Positions 21,408 through 32,640 of a stretch of DNA of 64,000 nucleotides are shown piece after piece. Location of the stretch: the NCBI GenBank assembly GCA_000697665.1, contig KL197730.1, positions 349,737-413,736 on the forward strand, written 5' to 3'. Position numbers and translations under genes: made by a program. A model generated the notes under the pieces. That model ran no database searches, was not told the origin of the DNA, and saw only the letters and a list, made by a program, of their open reading frames with translations. The first letter of the stretch is position 1, and each line of letters begins with the position of its first letter. The DNA comes from Jaapia argillacea MUCL 33604 (lineage: Eukaryota > Basidiomycota > Agaricomycetes > Jaapiales > Jaapiaceae).

Positions 21408-23027
21408 TTAAAGATTGTCATACCACTGACTCACCTTCATCAATTTAATGGCACTAAAAACATCCTTATCCAGATTATCCTCTCCACACTTCTTTATCCA
21501 CACATCACACCACTTGTCATTTATATCTGACAGAAACACAGTAAAATGGTGTTTAAGATTTTTGTCCATGTCTAGATGTGGTATTTCCAAATTGAAGATA
21601 CTGCAAAAGTGGTGGCACCAGTTTTTGCAGGTGTAAGATAATGCTTTTGAAATATTGTGACTAGAAAGATGGTCATCACTATCAGTGGAGTCACCATCAA
21701 TGCAGTGATTGGAGAATTCCCCAGAAATGATTTGAATGCAATCATTCAGAATATGAATGTGGCCCTCTCTAGCATCCACAAAGTAATCATCAGAACAGGC
21801 TTTCTCCACAAAAAAGTCAGCCAGAGAGGCATGAAGGAGCTGGATAACTGGTTGGGGTCTAGCAGTTCCACTACTAGCAACAGTTGGTCAGCAACACAGT
21901 ACAGAAGGAGACAATTATCTTACATGAAATCAGGAACCACAATAATTGACCCACAACTTCCAATGCAGCACAAATGTCTTTGGGTTTGACCTGAGTAAAC
22001 ATGTGAGGTCATTAACCCCAAATGGATCACAGAGTAATAGTAAAGCCTTGATGATGTGCCAAAAGAGACATTTCAGATCAGGTACTGCACTGAATGCTGC
22101 ATCAGACAGAACTTGACAGTGAAGGGTATCAAGGCCAGTAGGTTGTTTCACAACCTCCTCCAGCTTCTCGTCAGGACAACCTCCTTTCCCCTCAACAAAC
22201 TTGACAAGAGTAGCAGTGTATATAAACAACCCTGCTGCTTTCTCAATGAGCAAGTCAAGCTGGAGCTGCGATGGCCAAGGACCCTTCACAGTTATCAGGG
22301 TGCTCTTCTGCTTCTGTATCTTCATGAACTCTATCATGAAGAATTCGCGAATAGCGGTATCAGCAGAATGATCCCATCGGTTGAGGGGGCAGATCGATGT
22401 GTCTGAGCAAAAGGGCTGGTAGGTATCGCTTCGACTCGTGACAAAAAAGCAAATGGGAAGATGACGGTTGCATTCGTCAAGGGCGTCAATGACGACAATG
22501 GGAGTGGGAAACGATCCTGCATAACGACGGATCATATCAAGGATCAGGGTCTTAAACTGGTGCTGAGGATCCTTATCGAGGACGGACAGATCCTCCGTGA
22601 GGATGTTGTGCATGTCTGCGCAAACAAAGGGGTGGGATATAGTGAGTTGTCGAGCAATGGTGGAGAAGAACTTGCAGATGTTGGAATGGTCTGCAGAATC
22701 TCGAGAAAAGAAGAATGTGGCAGCTAGCTTTGGTCCATGACCATCCGCCTTCTTGAGCCTATCAGCAACTGTATGGGCGATGGTCGACTTTCCCAAGCCA
22801 GCCAGACCATACAGCCAGAAAATACGAGGTCCATCTTCCACAGCCGCCCAATTCAAAACCTTCTCAATAACATCCTTGTGCGAGTCCTTGAGACAGAAGG
22901 AGCTGCTGTGGCTATCATATGCGGCGTCAGGAACATATTTCGATTTCAGTGTTTCGATGATTGAACCTATCCAACAGGTTGGCATACTCAAGATCAGGAT
23001 GGATCTCGGCATCAACAAGAACACCAC
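21408..23027 (-). pseudogene. NACHT NTPase without repeat domain
   Basis: This is a second STAND ATPase, of a different NACHT subfamily from the WD40 genes. The main frame (23027-21930) contains VPDAAYDS, then LNWAAVEDGPRIFWLYGLAG with Walker A GLAGLGKST, AATFFFSRD, Walker B PIVVIDALDEC and VTSRSD, then a winged-helix-like region ending LLLLCDPFGVNDL. A downstream segment (about 21850-21408) reads RPQPVIQLLHASLADFFVEK in another phase, which matches the usual continuation of this family (an LLHxSxxDFL motif) and ends in a helical stretch. The frames between about 21930 and 21850 do not join simply, so there is either an unrecognised intron or a frameshift. No amino-terminal effector domain or C-terminal WD40, ankyrin or TPR repeats follow. 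Its 5' part is CpG-rich and its 3' part CpG-poor, with the change near 22340. Confidence 0.75.
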
Positions 23028-23610
23028 GTACGGAGACTGTTATCGCTTGCCATCGTAAACTGTTAGGGGTAGCGATGTGGGAGTAGGCAAAGACTGAGTG
23101 CTGTGCGGTGGGTTTGCTCACAAGGAAGCCTCATGTTGACAGACATGGACCAAGACCAGAAATAGCTTAGGGCGCTTCGCTCAGTAGAAGCATAAGTTGC
23201 AGTACTTGAGGACAGTAAACGGGATGCTGCTGGTCCCATATTAACGAACAACACACCAATAGCAATTCATATATGCTTTTCCAAGCCATTCGAAACATTT
23301 GATTGAACAAAGATTCTGTATTGCCCAAGGATCTAAAATACGACCGACGGTCCATGCCCACGGACGTCGCGCCATCACAAACTATTCTGGTCGACTGCAC
23401 GACGTCACCGATGAACCCATGACACCGAATCCATACCCCATCGATTCACAACAATCCTGACCACTTCACAGCCTAGCAGCCACCACCTTCGCATCATTCC
23501 TTCTCTATCACCGAAGCTTCCGTTGACCATCAAGTATCCCTGCTGCAGGACCCAAACAACCCCACGACTTTTCCTACCTATAACCTTGCTTGGCATGATC
23601 ACGGACCCTT

Positions 23611-24390
23611 GTAAGATAGGCCTCATGCAAACATGATTAGGTGTGACAACGTGTGACCATCACGTGAAGTGCAGGACTCCCGAAACCAGTGAACAAGCTA
23701 ACCCAGAAAAGAAAGTGACAGCAGCAAGAATCGAACCCATGCCTGTTGGAAAAGCAAGACAAAAAATACTCTGAGTCAACAACTACTGAGCCACGAAGGC
23801 ATGCAGAGTAGTGGAATGTGGTGGTATATGATGGCATAGGCTTGGCTGCCCTGCAAATTCACCTAAATTCATCCCCTTGTCTCTTTCCGTAACTCATTAT
23901 AGATGGAGAAGTTCCTTGCTCAAGGCATCGAACATGGTGTGGGTGGTTTGGGTCAGTGTGCTGCACATACCAAGCTTACACAATCATATAGTCCCACATT
24001 GCCTTAAATTTGTGTCCCCATGTTGCTGAGTTGTTATTGCTGCTGTTTTTTTTTGGTTTTTTTTTTCCACAAGGCTTGCGTTCGATTCCCCATGGTTGTG
24101 GTCATTACATAATTGATGTCCACAATGTCAGCAGCCACAAATGGATTTCGGGGTCTCTTTGCCACACCGATTTTGAGGCCTATTCACCTAATAACTTGCT
24201 CCCCATTGTGTTTCAAAAAAATCAGATTCCTGGGGCCCCTTGGAAACTGTGCTATTGATTATTGACAGGAAGCACTTTTTTTATTTTCGTAGTGTAGACC
24301 GAGTTATTAGGACGAAAACACTCCCCACCAGCCAAACGTGACAAAAAAAGTCACGTGAAGGTAATCGCGTTTGCATGAGGCCTATCTTAC
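23611..24390. mobile_element. 780-bp element with 22-bp perfect inverted ends and pol III-like boxes
   Basis: Positions 23611-23632 (GTAAGATAGGCC...) are the exact reverse complement of 24369-24390. Similarity continues imperfectly inward around a CACGTGA word on both sides. On the minus strand TGGCTCAGTAGTTG (about 23780-23793) and GGGTTCGATTCTTG (23725-23738) resemble A and B boxes of a tRNA-derived promoter. On the plus strand GCGTTCGATTCCC (about 24079-24091) resembles a B box. It could be a MITE, or two tRNA-derived SINEs placed head to head and sharing one 3' tail. No clear target duplication was seen. Confidence 0.6.
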
Positions 24391-26090
24391 CCTACATCTA
24401 AACGACTTCAATGCTCATATCTCAGGACCAAGGGGGAATCAATTTGAAAGATTGATGAGACATACCGAATATCTATGACTTCCAGTAACAACGGGTTCCG
24501 AAGTCGTACTGGCAGTCATGGTCGATAATCGAGACCATCTCTATCCTCTCCGTCGATCCCCAGGCTCATAATGATGAACATAAATCCCAACTTCTGCTGC
24601 GAGCCTCGATATCTCTGAGAAAGCAGCTTGAGGAGGTTGGGGCCTACATCTAGGGATTCGGCTAGAGTCCTCGTCTGAGGAAGAGACAGGGATCATGGAG
24701 AGTCGAAGATTAGACAAAGGATCCGAAGGAACCAGCGGAGAAGGATCAGCGAGGGGGAGTGAGCCGGGGAGAAGCAACGAGAAGGACGTACAGCTGCTAC
24801 GGTATTACTTGCAGCTATCGATTCGTGATGGTGATTGTACATGAGTGATTGACGTTCACTTCCGAGCTGTCGCATCTCTGGGAAGAAGACGCCACGAATT
24901 AACATGTGATATGTCAGGGGAGAATGCGAAGGCAGCGTACCTGAGAGGATTTCGTTCACCCTCTTCGTCAGGGTAGGTAAGGACGACAGCGTCATGGGTT
25001 GGTCATAGTACGCTTTCGCATCAAAAGCCGAGGAGTCTGAACCCAACTGGGGCAAGCATCATCAACACTCCATCTGCAGTTTGAGATTCAAGTGATTAGG
25101 GAGCACGTACCTAGATCCATAGGGTCCATGGGCTTCCCACTGGGCTGAGGCACACCGACGCCTAATCCATAATGCTTCCTCAACAAATCTCTCGTTCGTG
25201 CCCTCTACTACCGCCAGATACGGTATTCGCCAATAACGGATGCTCAGTTGCATCTCTAACTCCGGGAGGTGAAGGCGGCGTATGAGACGCTGCCGAGCTT
25301 GGGCCATACTCGACACAGTTCGTGTACCATGAGGTGTTTGCGATGAACCAGATGGAATGCGCGGTGTACTTGGTGAAGAAACAGTGCGGGTGGTTAGGTT
25401 GGTGTTGAGGCGGCGGAGGGAGAGGGTGGAGGGAGATGGTGGAGGGGCGGGCAAAGGCAAAGAGGAGGGGGACGACGGAGGACGTGTTGAAGTTGCTGCA
25501 GTTGAGAATGGGAGATGTTTGTTGGAGGGTATTGATAGTGGATTTGGAACTGAGGACGACGTCGTCAATGCCTTGCTGACAAAGGAAAGATTGTAAGTTA
25601 GTGACTTACCTTCGCCTTCAGTGCGTCGATTTGGCATTGTCCAGCGGCGCTACAGTGGTTGAAGTGCCTCGAGCTGTCTGATCTTGACGTCGACGGCTGC
25701 AGCCTTGCCGATTTCAACGAAATTTACGAGCTCTGATAATTCTCCTAGAGTCGACATTATATGATGGGTCTGACAGTGTTGTTTGGCAGAAATCATTGTC
25801 ACTAGGAAGTAGATGGTTAGACCCGTTGATTCAGAAGATGGAAACTCACAGTAACTGTGTAGGAGGTTATTCACCCAAATTATGCGTCCATCCGCTCGTG
25901 CATTAGTAAAATAAAACACGCAGTCAACAAGCCAGATCGATTCCAGCGCAGTCGCCAGGGCCTCGTACGGTGCGTTCATGAAAATAGCAAGGATCTGAAT
26001 TCATTGTCCGATGCAAATGAACGGCACCCAACGAACGAACCAACAACCTTCCTCAACTTTCTGACAGCAACATCAAGTGCATGCGCGTAT
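24391..26090 (-). pseudogene. Unidentified intron-containing gene, minus strand
   Basis: Coding-like minus-strand segments are: 25979-25650, ending GELSELVNFVEIGKAAAVDV and KIRQLEALQPL, which looks helical; 25637-25062, with a Ser/Pro-rich stretch and then RRLHLPELEMQLSIRYWRIP; 25055-24780, reading DAKAYYDQPMTLSSLPTLTK and RVNEILSG; and 24777-24541, ending EISRLAAEVGIYVHHYEPG. GTACGT-like donors and AG acceptors separate them. Together they suggest one gene of about 350-400 residues, but I do not recognise the family and cannot tell whether it is intact. It sits immediately upstream of duplication copy B and is CpG-rich like the copy. Confidence 0.4.
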
Positions 26091-26337
26091 TTAAGTGGCC
26101 ACACGACTGATACCTACCGGCACACGGATACAGCTCAACCAAGAGGTGTTACGGAAAAGATGGTGAGAGACAGGAGCCTACATGTCGCAATCGATAGAAA
26201 ACAACAACACGAATTGACAAAAAAAATATGCATGCTACAGTAGTGACAAACGAAGCAGAAGAGCTCATGAGACAGAGTTGAGTGTGTGGAATCCGGACAG
26301 ACCCTCGAGTGCCATTCCATACAGACCCAGATCTCAG

Positions 26338-28013
26338 ATTATGGCCCGTCAGTAGCACGTTCCGCACGACGAGCCTTCCTCGCATTAGCAGCAGCAGCTT
26401 TCGCTTTCTTCGCCTCAGCTTTCGCCTTTCACCCCCAAAAAAACACAATCAGTCCCCACCCTCACCAAAGCAAATCAAATAAAGAAACTCACCAACTCCT
26501 CTTCCTCCTTCTTCTTCGCCTCCTCAGCCTTCTTCTTCTCCTCATCCTCTTTGGCATTCGGAGTAGCAGTACCACTAGCAGAGTTTAACTTGCCCTTCTT
26601 CTTAGCCTCTCGAGTGGCCTTTCCTTCTTCCTTGATTCGTTTGATACGGGGATCGAGGGAGAGTGTTAGGTCTACGGTTGAGCGGAGACTCACGATGTCT
26701 CCTTTTNNNNNNNNNNNNNNNNNNNNNNNNNNNNNNNNNNNNNNNNNNNNNNNNNNNNNNNNNNNNNNNNNNNNNNNNNNNNNNNNNNNNNNNNNNNNNN
26801 NNNNNNNNNNNNNNNNNNNNNNNNNNNNNNNNNNNNNNNNNNNNNNNNNNNNNNNNNNNNNNNNNNNNNNNNNNNNNNNNNNNNNNNNNNNNNNNNNNNN
26901 NNNNNNNNNNNNNNNNNNNNNNNNNNNNNNNNNNNNNNNNNNNNNNNNNNNNNNNNNNNNNNNNNNNNNNNNNNNNNNNNNNNNNNNNNNNNNNNNNNNN
27001 NNNNNNNNNNNNNNNNNNNNNNNNNNNNNNNNNNNNNNNNNNNNNNNNNNNNNNNNNNNNNNNNNNNNNNNNNNNNNNNNNNNNNNNNNNNNNNNNNNNN
27101 NNNNNNNNNNNNNNNNNNNNNNNNNNNNNNNNNNNNNNNNNNNNNNNNNNNNNNNNNNNNNNNNNNNNNNNNNNNNNNNNNNNNNNNNNNNNNNNNNNNN
27201 NNNNNNNNNNNNNNNNNNNNNNNNNNNNNNNNNNNNNNNNNNNNNNNNNNNNNNNNNNNNNNNNNNNNNNNNNNNNNNNNNNNNNNNNNNNNNNNNNNNN
27301 NNNNNNNNNNNNNNNNNNNNNNNNNNNNNNNNNNNNNNNNNNNNNNNNNNNNNNNNNNNNNNNNNNNNNNNNNNNNNNNNNNNNNNNNNNNNNNNNNNNN
27401 NNNNNNNNNNNNNNNNNNNNNNNNNNNNNNNNNNNNNNNNNNNNNNNNNNNNGGTTGGGATGTCGTCTTCGAGGAGGGAGTAGTATGGGTCGACGGAATC
27501 GAATTGGCGACGACGTTCGGGGTTGGTGAGGACTTCGTGTGCTTTTTGGATACATTTGAAGGAAGCGTCATCGTTTGAGTCGCCGGCTGTTCCTGCTTTC
27601 TTGTCGGGGTGGTGTTTGAGGACCTTTTTGCGGTCTGTTGGTATGTGGCGGGGGATTAGACGCCCGTTACTGATGGATGGCAAGAGGGAGAGACGTACGA
27701 GCGATCTTGATTTGTGCATCATTGGCTTTATATCTCAGATGAGAGAGCCCAAGGACGGCATAATGATCTGGTATTTACAACCCCCCAGCACAAAAATTAG
27801 TACTGCAACTTAATCTTGACCAAAGTCACCAAACGCACCATATAGTGAAACACGCACTGCCTTCCAGTCTTTTCGATCCAAAGAAAGCGGTTCCTCCGTC
27901 TCATCTTCATCCCCAACACCCAAAACATGAACTACTCTGAATCGGCGGACATGCGCGAGGAAGGCGGGTCTCGCTAGTAAGAGACGTCGGGATACCAAGG
28001 CAATTGGGCACCA
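26338..28013 (-). pseudogene. Zuotin-like J-protein, truncated (copy B)
   Basis: This matches copy A exon for exon: an amino-terminal GPAFLAH-type segment (27998-27863, here RPAFLAHVRR), the J domain with KKVLKHHPDKKAGTAGDSND (about 27630-27570), ASFKCIQKAHEVLTNPERRR and QFDSVDPYYSLLEDDIPT, then after the gap KGDIVSLRS, SLDPRIKRIK and the charged helix. The donor after the first exon differs from copy A: the GTGGGT of copy A is replaced by GCAGTG, so splicing there may be lost. The charged helix ends ARRAERATDGP and a stop, so the C-terminal domain is absent here too. Part of exon 3 and all of the following intron lie in the assembly gap. Confidence 0.8.
26707..27452. other. Assembly gap (746 N)
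   Basis: Aligning the flanks to copy A shows that the missing segment corresponds to 3132-3517, only 386 bp. The gap is therefore about 360 nt longer than expected: either its size is a poor estimate or copy B carries an insertion there. Confidence 0.95.
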
Positions 28014-29370
28014 GCTCAGTTGTTATCCCATTTATTGTCACCCTGCCTGCCACTCACTCCAACGTCTCCTCACACACTTCCACCGGCATTCCATAACTCT
28101 GCATCTCAGCTCTCCCCCACCTGTCTGGAACGGAGGGATCATCTTCGCAACTTGTTCTTGTAGGACCTCTGAGGATTACATCAACCTCGACCACACCACT
28201 CCAAACACAGAAGGAAATGCGTCTCCATCCCCTCAACAAAGGGAAAGTGTTTCGACCCCCTCGACAAGCTTAAGAAAAAATCCCCCAGCACAGTCCTCGC
28301 CGCATCCACAAGAAGGTACAGTACCATCTACCTCCGTGCGTTTGTCTATCAGCAATCGTCACAACGCGATGGCACCGGACTCTACGCAGCACTTTACGCC
28401 CCCCTCTGCGAGGTTGGAAGGACGGAGTGAAAATGGATGGGCTGTATATTGGTTCGGAGACGGCAAGTCATGAGGTTGGCATCGAGAATGGGATGTCAGG
28501 AGCCGACTCCCATGCTATCTTTACACTGGGTCAGAGACAATCGTATTTTCGGCATGGTTCGCTGTTCAGTTGGAGGACTTGGAAGGATCGTTTGGCGACT
28601 TGGTTCCTGGTGGATATTTGGTAAGCTCATCATGGCCTAGTGAAACACCTCCCCAGCTAACCCATCATCCTCAGTTTTGTTAGCATATTCACCAGCGTCA
28701 TCCTCTCCTTTCTCCACTTCTGGTACTACGCCCACATCCATTACGAGCCGGGCTTTCCTTCTTATCACCGTTGTCAATATCACGAACAACACAATGCGGC
28801 AGTGTCACCGTCCCTCGATCATGACCTATGTGTTTCGTACAGATCCCATCGTGAGTCCCTCTTCCCAATTCTATCCTCCCATGCTCAACTCCTTACGAAG
28901 GGATGGAGTCAGTGTGGTAAACGTTCCTTCCAACGAGGTATTGAGCAGTCGGTGATGGGATTTGAGTTGCTTGCAGTCGGATGGGCGCTCAGAGGATAGA
29001 AAGCAGTTGGAGCAGAGATTTCCAAGCCACAGATGTATGCAAGTCTCTTGAGCACGACGAGATCCAAAGGATGAAGGGTCAGTAGTCATGAACACGGAGT
29101 TGGGGTCGAGTTCTCACTATCTCCTTGGGAGGGATGCTCTGGGAAAAGACATGGGACGCCGCTGGATGGTTTGATGGGATACTTTGTCAGTCAGGAACGG
29201 CATGTGGAGTGGAGCGATCAATGGAGTTTCTGTGAGTTTGACGGCGCATTACTCCTCGTCTCAACTATTCGCTTCCTTTGACTTTTGGAGTTGTTCGTTC
29301 CTCACCCTAGAACCTGTTTCTATTAAAAATCCCTTACAGCCGGTAACCCTCTGTCGTCAATTTATCGAGT
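28014..29370 (+). pseudogene. Unidentified coding-like relic (copy B)
   Basis: This is the counterpart of 4075-5300. The best segment (28427-28622) reads EVGIENGMSGADSHAIFTLG and ends ATWFLVDIW at a GTAAGC donor; the next exon begins near 28683 after a TTAG acceptor. Copy A keeps the GADSHSIFLLGQR version but has a stop just before it. A further frame ends NEVLSSR at a stop that copy A shares. The family is unknown to me. Confidence 0.4.
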
Positions 29371-29379
29371 CCCTGTTCT

Positions 29380-30290
29380 CGATGAAAACGAGCGGACAAT
29401 CGGCCAAGAATGTCGCCAAATGCACTGAAGTTCAGGATGATCCCTCACATTCATCGCCAGGGTCTGACAGGTCTGAATTATCTCATGACGAAGCCATGGG
29501 CGACGACAACAGTCCATTCAGACCTCAAGAAGAAGCTTTGATCATTCCCAAGACCGTTGGAGCCTCCCAGGACGCTAGAAACCACTCTATCCAGCCGGCT
29601 GGAGGTCATGTATGGGCCTGGGACCAAGAGAATGCTCGCGTGCGGCACAGGTTCGTCCGCTTCACGTTCCGTTTCTCCTCAGGAGTACTCAACCACGTCA
29701 AGAATGCACGCAAAGATTGCACCGATTCCCTCTAAAGTCATGTATTCGTCGAAGTTGTCCTCCCATTCTTCTGTCGCGTCCCAACCCTCCTCCGACCTCT
29801 CCACGGGCTGAACGAGAAATAGGAACTGTCGATGGCATGCAAGGTCTTGAAAAGGAAGCAATTGCGATCAGTCCGGTTCGGTGTAACGAGCAGGTATGTA
29901 ACGCTTTCCAACCCGCCATTCCCCTCTCATTCCACTGTAGCGAGAAGTCGGCTTTTTGAAAGACAAACGGAGTTTGAACGTTTAGTGATTCACCAGCGTC
30001 CCGTTCGGATTCGTTTGTTAACCTTGGATATTTGTCAGTCGCTATGACCTGAGCCAAGAGACACCTCGTTCGTACTCTGAATATTCTTTCCATCCGTTGC
30101 TCGCGTTAACATACCAGCAGTGCATCGTCCGAGACTCCTCGACCGTTGAGCATGGGAGCTCTTTCCTCAAGGAGTGGCTCAAATGGTTAGCATACAACGC
30201 TGATGTCTGATACACCGGATTGGATGGAGGGCTTGTATTCTATACAAGTGCAATGGAACAGGTCCAGAACACAGCGGTGAAATACATGAA
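29380..30290 (+). pseudogene. IGHMBP2/Hcs1-like helicase relic (copy B)
   Basis: The acidic insert is followed by RLEVMYGPGTKRML (about 29602-29643), RMHAKIAPIPSKVMYSSKLS (about 29700-29760), motif V as GTVDGMQGLEKEAIAI (about 29820-29870), REVGFLKDKRSLN (about 29939-29980), motif VI as VAMT*AKRHLV (about 30038-30070) and IVRDSSTVEHGSSFLKEWLK. Compared with copy A the acidic insert is shorter and MYGPGTKRML is better preserved. The TGA at 30050-30052 stands where copy A has CGA for the motif VI arginine region, so this copy is dead by a C-to-T change at a CpG. As in copy A, the ATP-binding half is not visible. Confidence 0.8.
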
Positions 30291-30399
30291 TAAGTCGTGG
30301 ACTAAGTACAAGAAAACCTAAACTACAGACAGTCGTGCGGTAGGGTAGAAAATGCGATGGATCAGTATTCATCATGTGCAGAAATGGGATGCATACTCC

Positions 30400-32640
30400 A
30401 AGACGCAGTGAACACCTTCGTACTCTTGCACCACCTCCCCCACCGCAAACCCCATTGTGGGCACCAACTTGGCCAAATGACTTCATCTTCCGATGGTCCT
30501 TCAAGGGTGACAAGATCTCCTCCTCCTCCTCCTGCTCCACATGATGATTCTACTGCAATCCCCTTCCCTCCTCACTCTCCTGTTCGACAATGTTCGGCTC
30601 ACCAACTATAACATCCTCATGCTCCCCCGCCTCCGATTCGACGACCCCAATAGCAGTCCCACGACTCTCGCAGAACTTCCGTATTCCTCACCATCCCACT
30701 CCTTTCTCTCGCGCTCACCCTTCCCTCTCCTCATTCTCGCTCGCTCCCGTTCCTCAGGATCCCCAAAGTTCCCCTCCATCGTAATGGGTTCGGTCCATCT
30801 CAAATCCAGTATCTCACTTCATCATTCTCAACAACTGCGCTGCTGTGAACCCTGGCGACCCCGCGGCGCCGAGGAGGTCTGGGGCGGAGGCAGGTGTGGA
30901 GTGTGGCTTCACCAAGGGAGAGAGATCTTGGAACCTTTTCCGGTGGACGTGAGGGGTGGGGGCGGTGGACCACGACCGTTGGCTTGATGCTGAGAGGAGG
31001 GTGACTGAGAGGAGTGCTTGACGTGGAGGTTAAGCAAGGCATGAGCCTGAAGGAAGAGAGAGCTCTGAGTGACGATTGCGAATCGTTAGATCTGATTCGC
31101 ATCGTCGAATCAAGGAACGACTCACCATCCAATTCCCATTCCGATTGACTGTAAGATAAGATCCAGGTGTAAACCAGGCTTCCTTGCATGCAGAACAAAT
31201 GCGCTACTAACCACAGTCCATTATATATTCGTGCCAATGCGCCAACTTTCCTCCAAACACATCATACAACCTCTCGAATTCAACTTCTGTCGCATACTCT
31301 CGGGAATCCTAGGTAAGATTCGGTCTTTGAAGAACGCCCGTGTCTCAGCATTGGAGCAGTCGCCTATCGTGATGATCGGGGCCGGAGAGTCAGTACTGGA
31401 CGTGGGGATGGATATATGCGAAGGGTTCGAGAACGTAGAAGGGGAGGATAGGATGGAAAGAAACAATCATCACCTTGCAATGCTGCATGATATTCACTGC
31501 CTCAAACAAGTACGCGATCCTGCTTCGTCAACACCAGCATCGAATCGAGGAAACATTTCATAGCTTCCGTTGAACGAATCAAGGCTGACCTGCCGAAAAT
31601 GAAAAGGTAAGTATTGGCCAGATATGACAAGCGAAGAAAGGGAAGAATATACAGACAGTTTATGAGCCTCATCAGAGAAGATAACAGGCATCCCCTTAGG
31701 CTCCGGCTCCCTGGGTAGCTCATTCTCTTTCTCCCTCCCCGTCTCCTTCTTCTTCGTCTTCGTCTTCGTCTTCGTCTTCTCCTTCCCCACTCTCCTCTCC
31801 CCCCTCCTCACATCCTCCGATACCCCCACCTTGCTCTTCCCCTCGCCACCGGCCACTATCCTTAGACCCCCTCCTCATCCCTCCAAACACCCTCCCCGTC
31901 CACTTCGTGTTCGAAGGTTGTCTGGTCACACCCTTCCTTCACGTACGGCGGCGGTGGCTTCTTATCCCCGCCTTCGTCTTCAGATGAAGGTTCGACGGGG
32001 AGTTCGGTGTTCCCAGTATTCGAACAAGGAGTTCTAAAAGGGGAGTAAGTCATTAATGGGTTCGAGGAGACGGGAAGGGGGAAGGATTGAAGGAATGGGT
32101 AGATTCGCACCTGGAAAAGTTTCATCAACCTCGCCATATCGCTGACATTCAAGTTAGTGTTCTCGCTATCCGCAGGTGCTTCGGAAACTCTCATCTCCAC
32201 GGTCAACCTATCATGTTAACGGAAAGGACGAAAACAATGTTAGCATACCCATGGAAAGAGTAAAAAAATAAATGGCACGCCATTCCCCAACGTCGGCCTC
32301 GAGTACAGGCAGACAAACCCAACAAGAAAAAACACACACCTTAAACCCCACCCCTCCCTCTCGAAAACTTCATACCCTCTCGCCCTCCTAACACACTCGA
32401 AATACATCTCCATCTGATGACTTAAACTCGTATTAAACATCCCTAAAAGCAGGATGGTCAAAAATTCGCCGAAGGAAATGAAGAGAAGGCGAGAGAGGGA
32501 AAGGGGGAAACTTACCAAGTCCGCAAAACCCGCTATCCGGAGGTCGAAATGCAAAACATGAAAGGTAGGGCTCGAAAGCACCTCTCGTAATAGCGCAGTA
32601 TATTATTGACGTTCGACCCATATCGTTCACAGAAGGGACG
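30400..32640 (-). pseudogene. P-loop ATPase relic with FFDEAHK-type Walker B (copy B)
   Basis: The minus-strand segments mirror copy A: GRTSIIYCAITRGAFEPYLS (about 32610-32550), FDHPAFRDV, the MEMYFECVRRARGYEVFERE segment (about 32415-32350), VSEAPADSENTNLNVSDMAR (about 32195-32130), a Pro/Glu linker, KGMPVIFSDEAHKL (about 31700-31660), ALIRSTEAMKCFLDSMLVLT (about 31590-31520), APIITIGDCSNAETRAFFKD and ILPRIPESMRQK (about 31380-31290). The Walker B motif has changed from FFDEAH to FSDEAH. The same segment is missing after LTKQDR as in copy A, and the frame shifts at the same place after ESMRQK. That indicates inheritance of a broken gene by both copies. Confidence 0.65.

Noticed and set aside
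23720-23800. A minus-strand tRNA gene
   Set aside because: A and B box-like words are present but acceptor and T stems do not pair properly; better explained as a tRNA-derived repeat.
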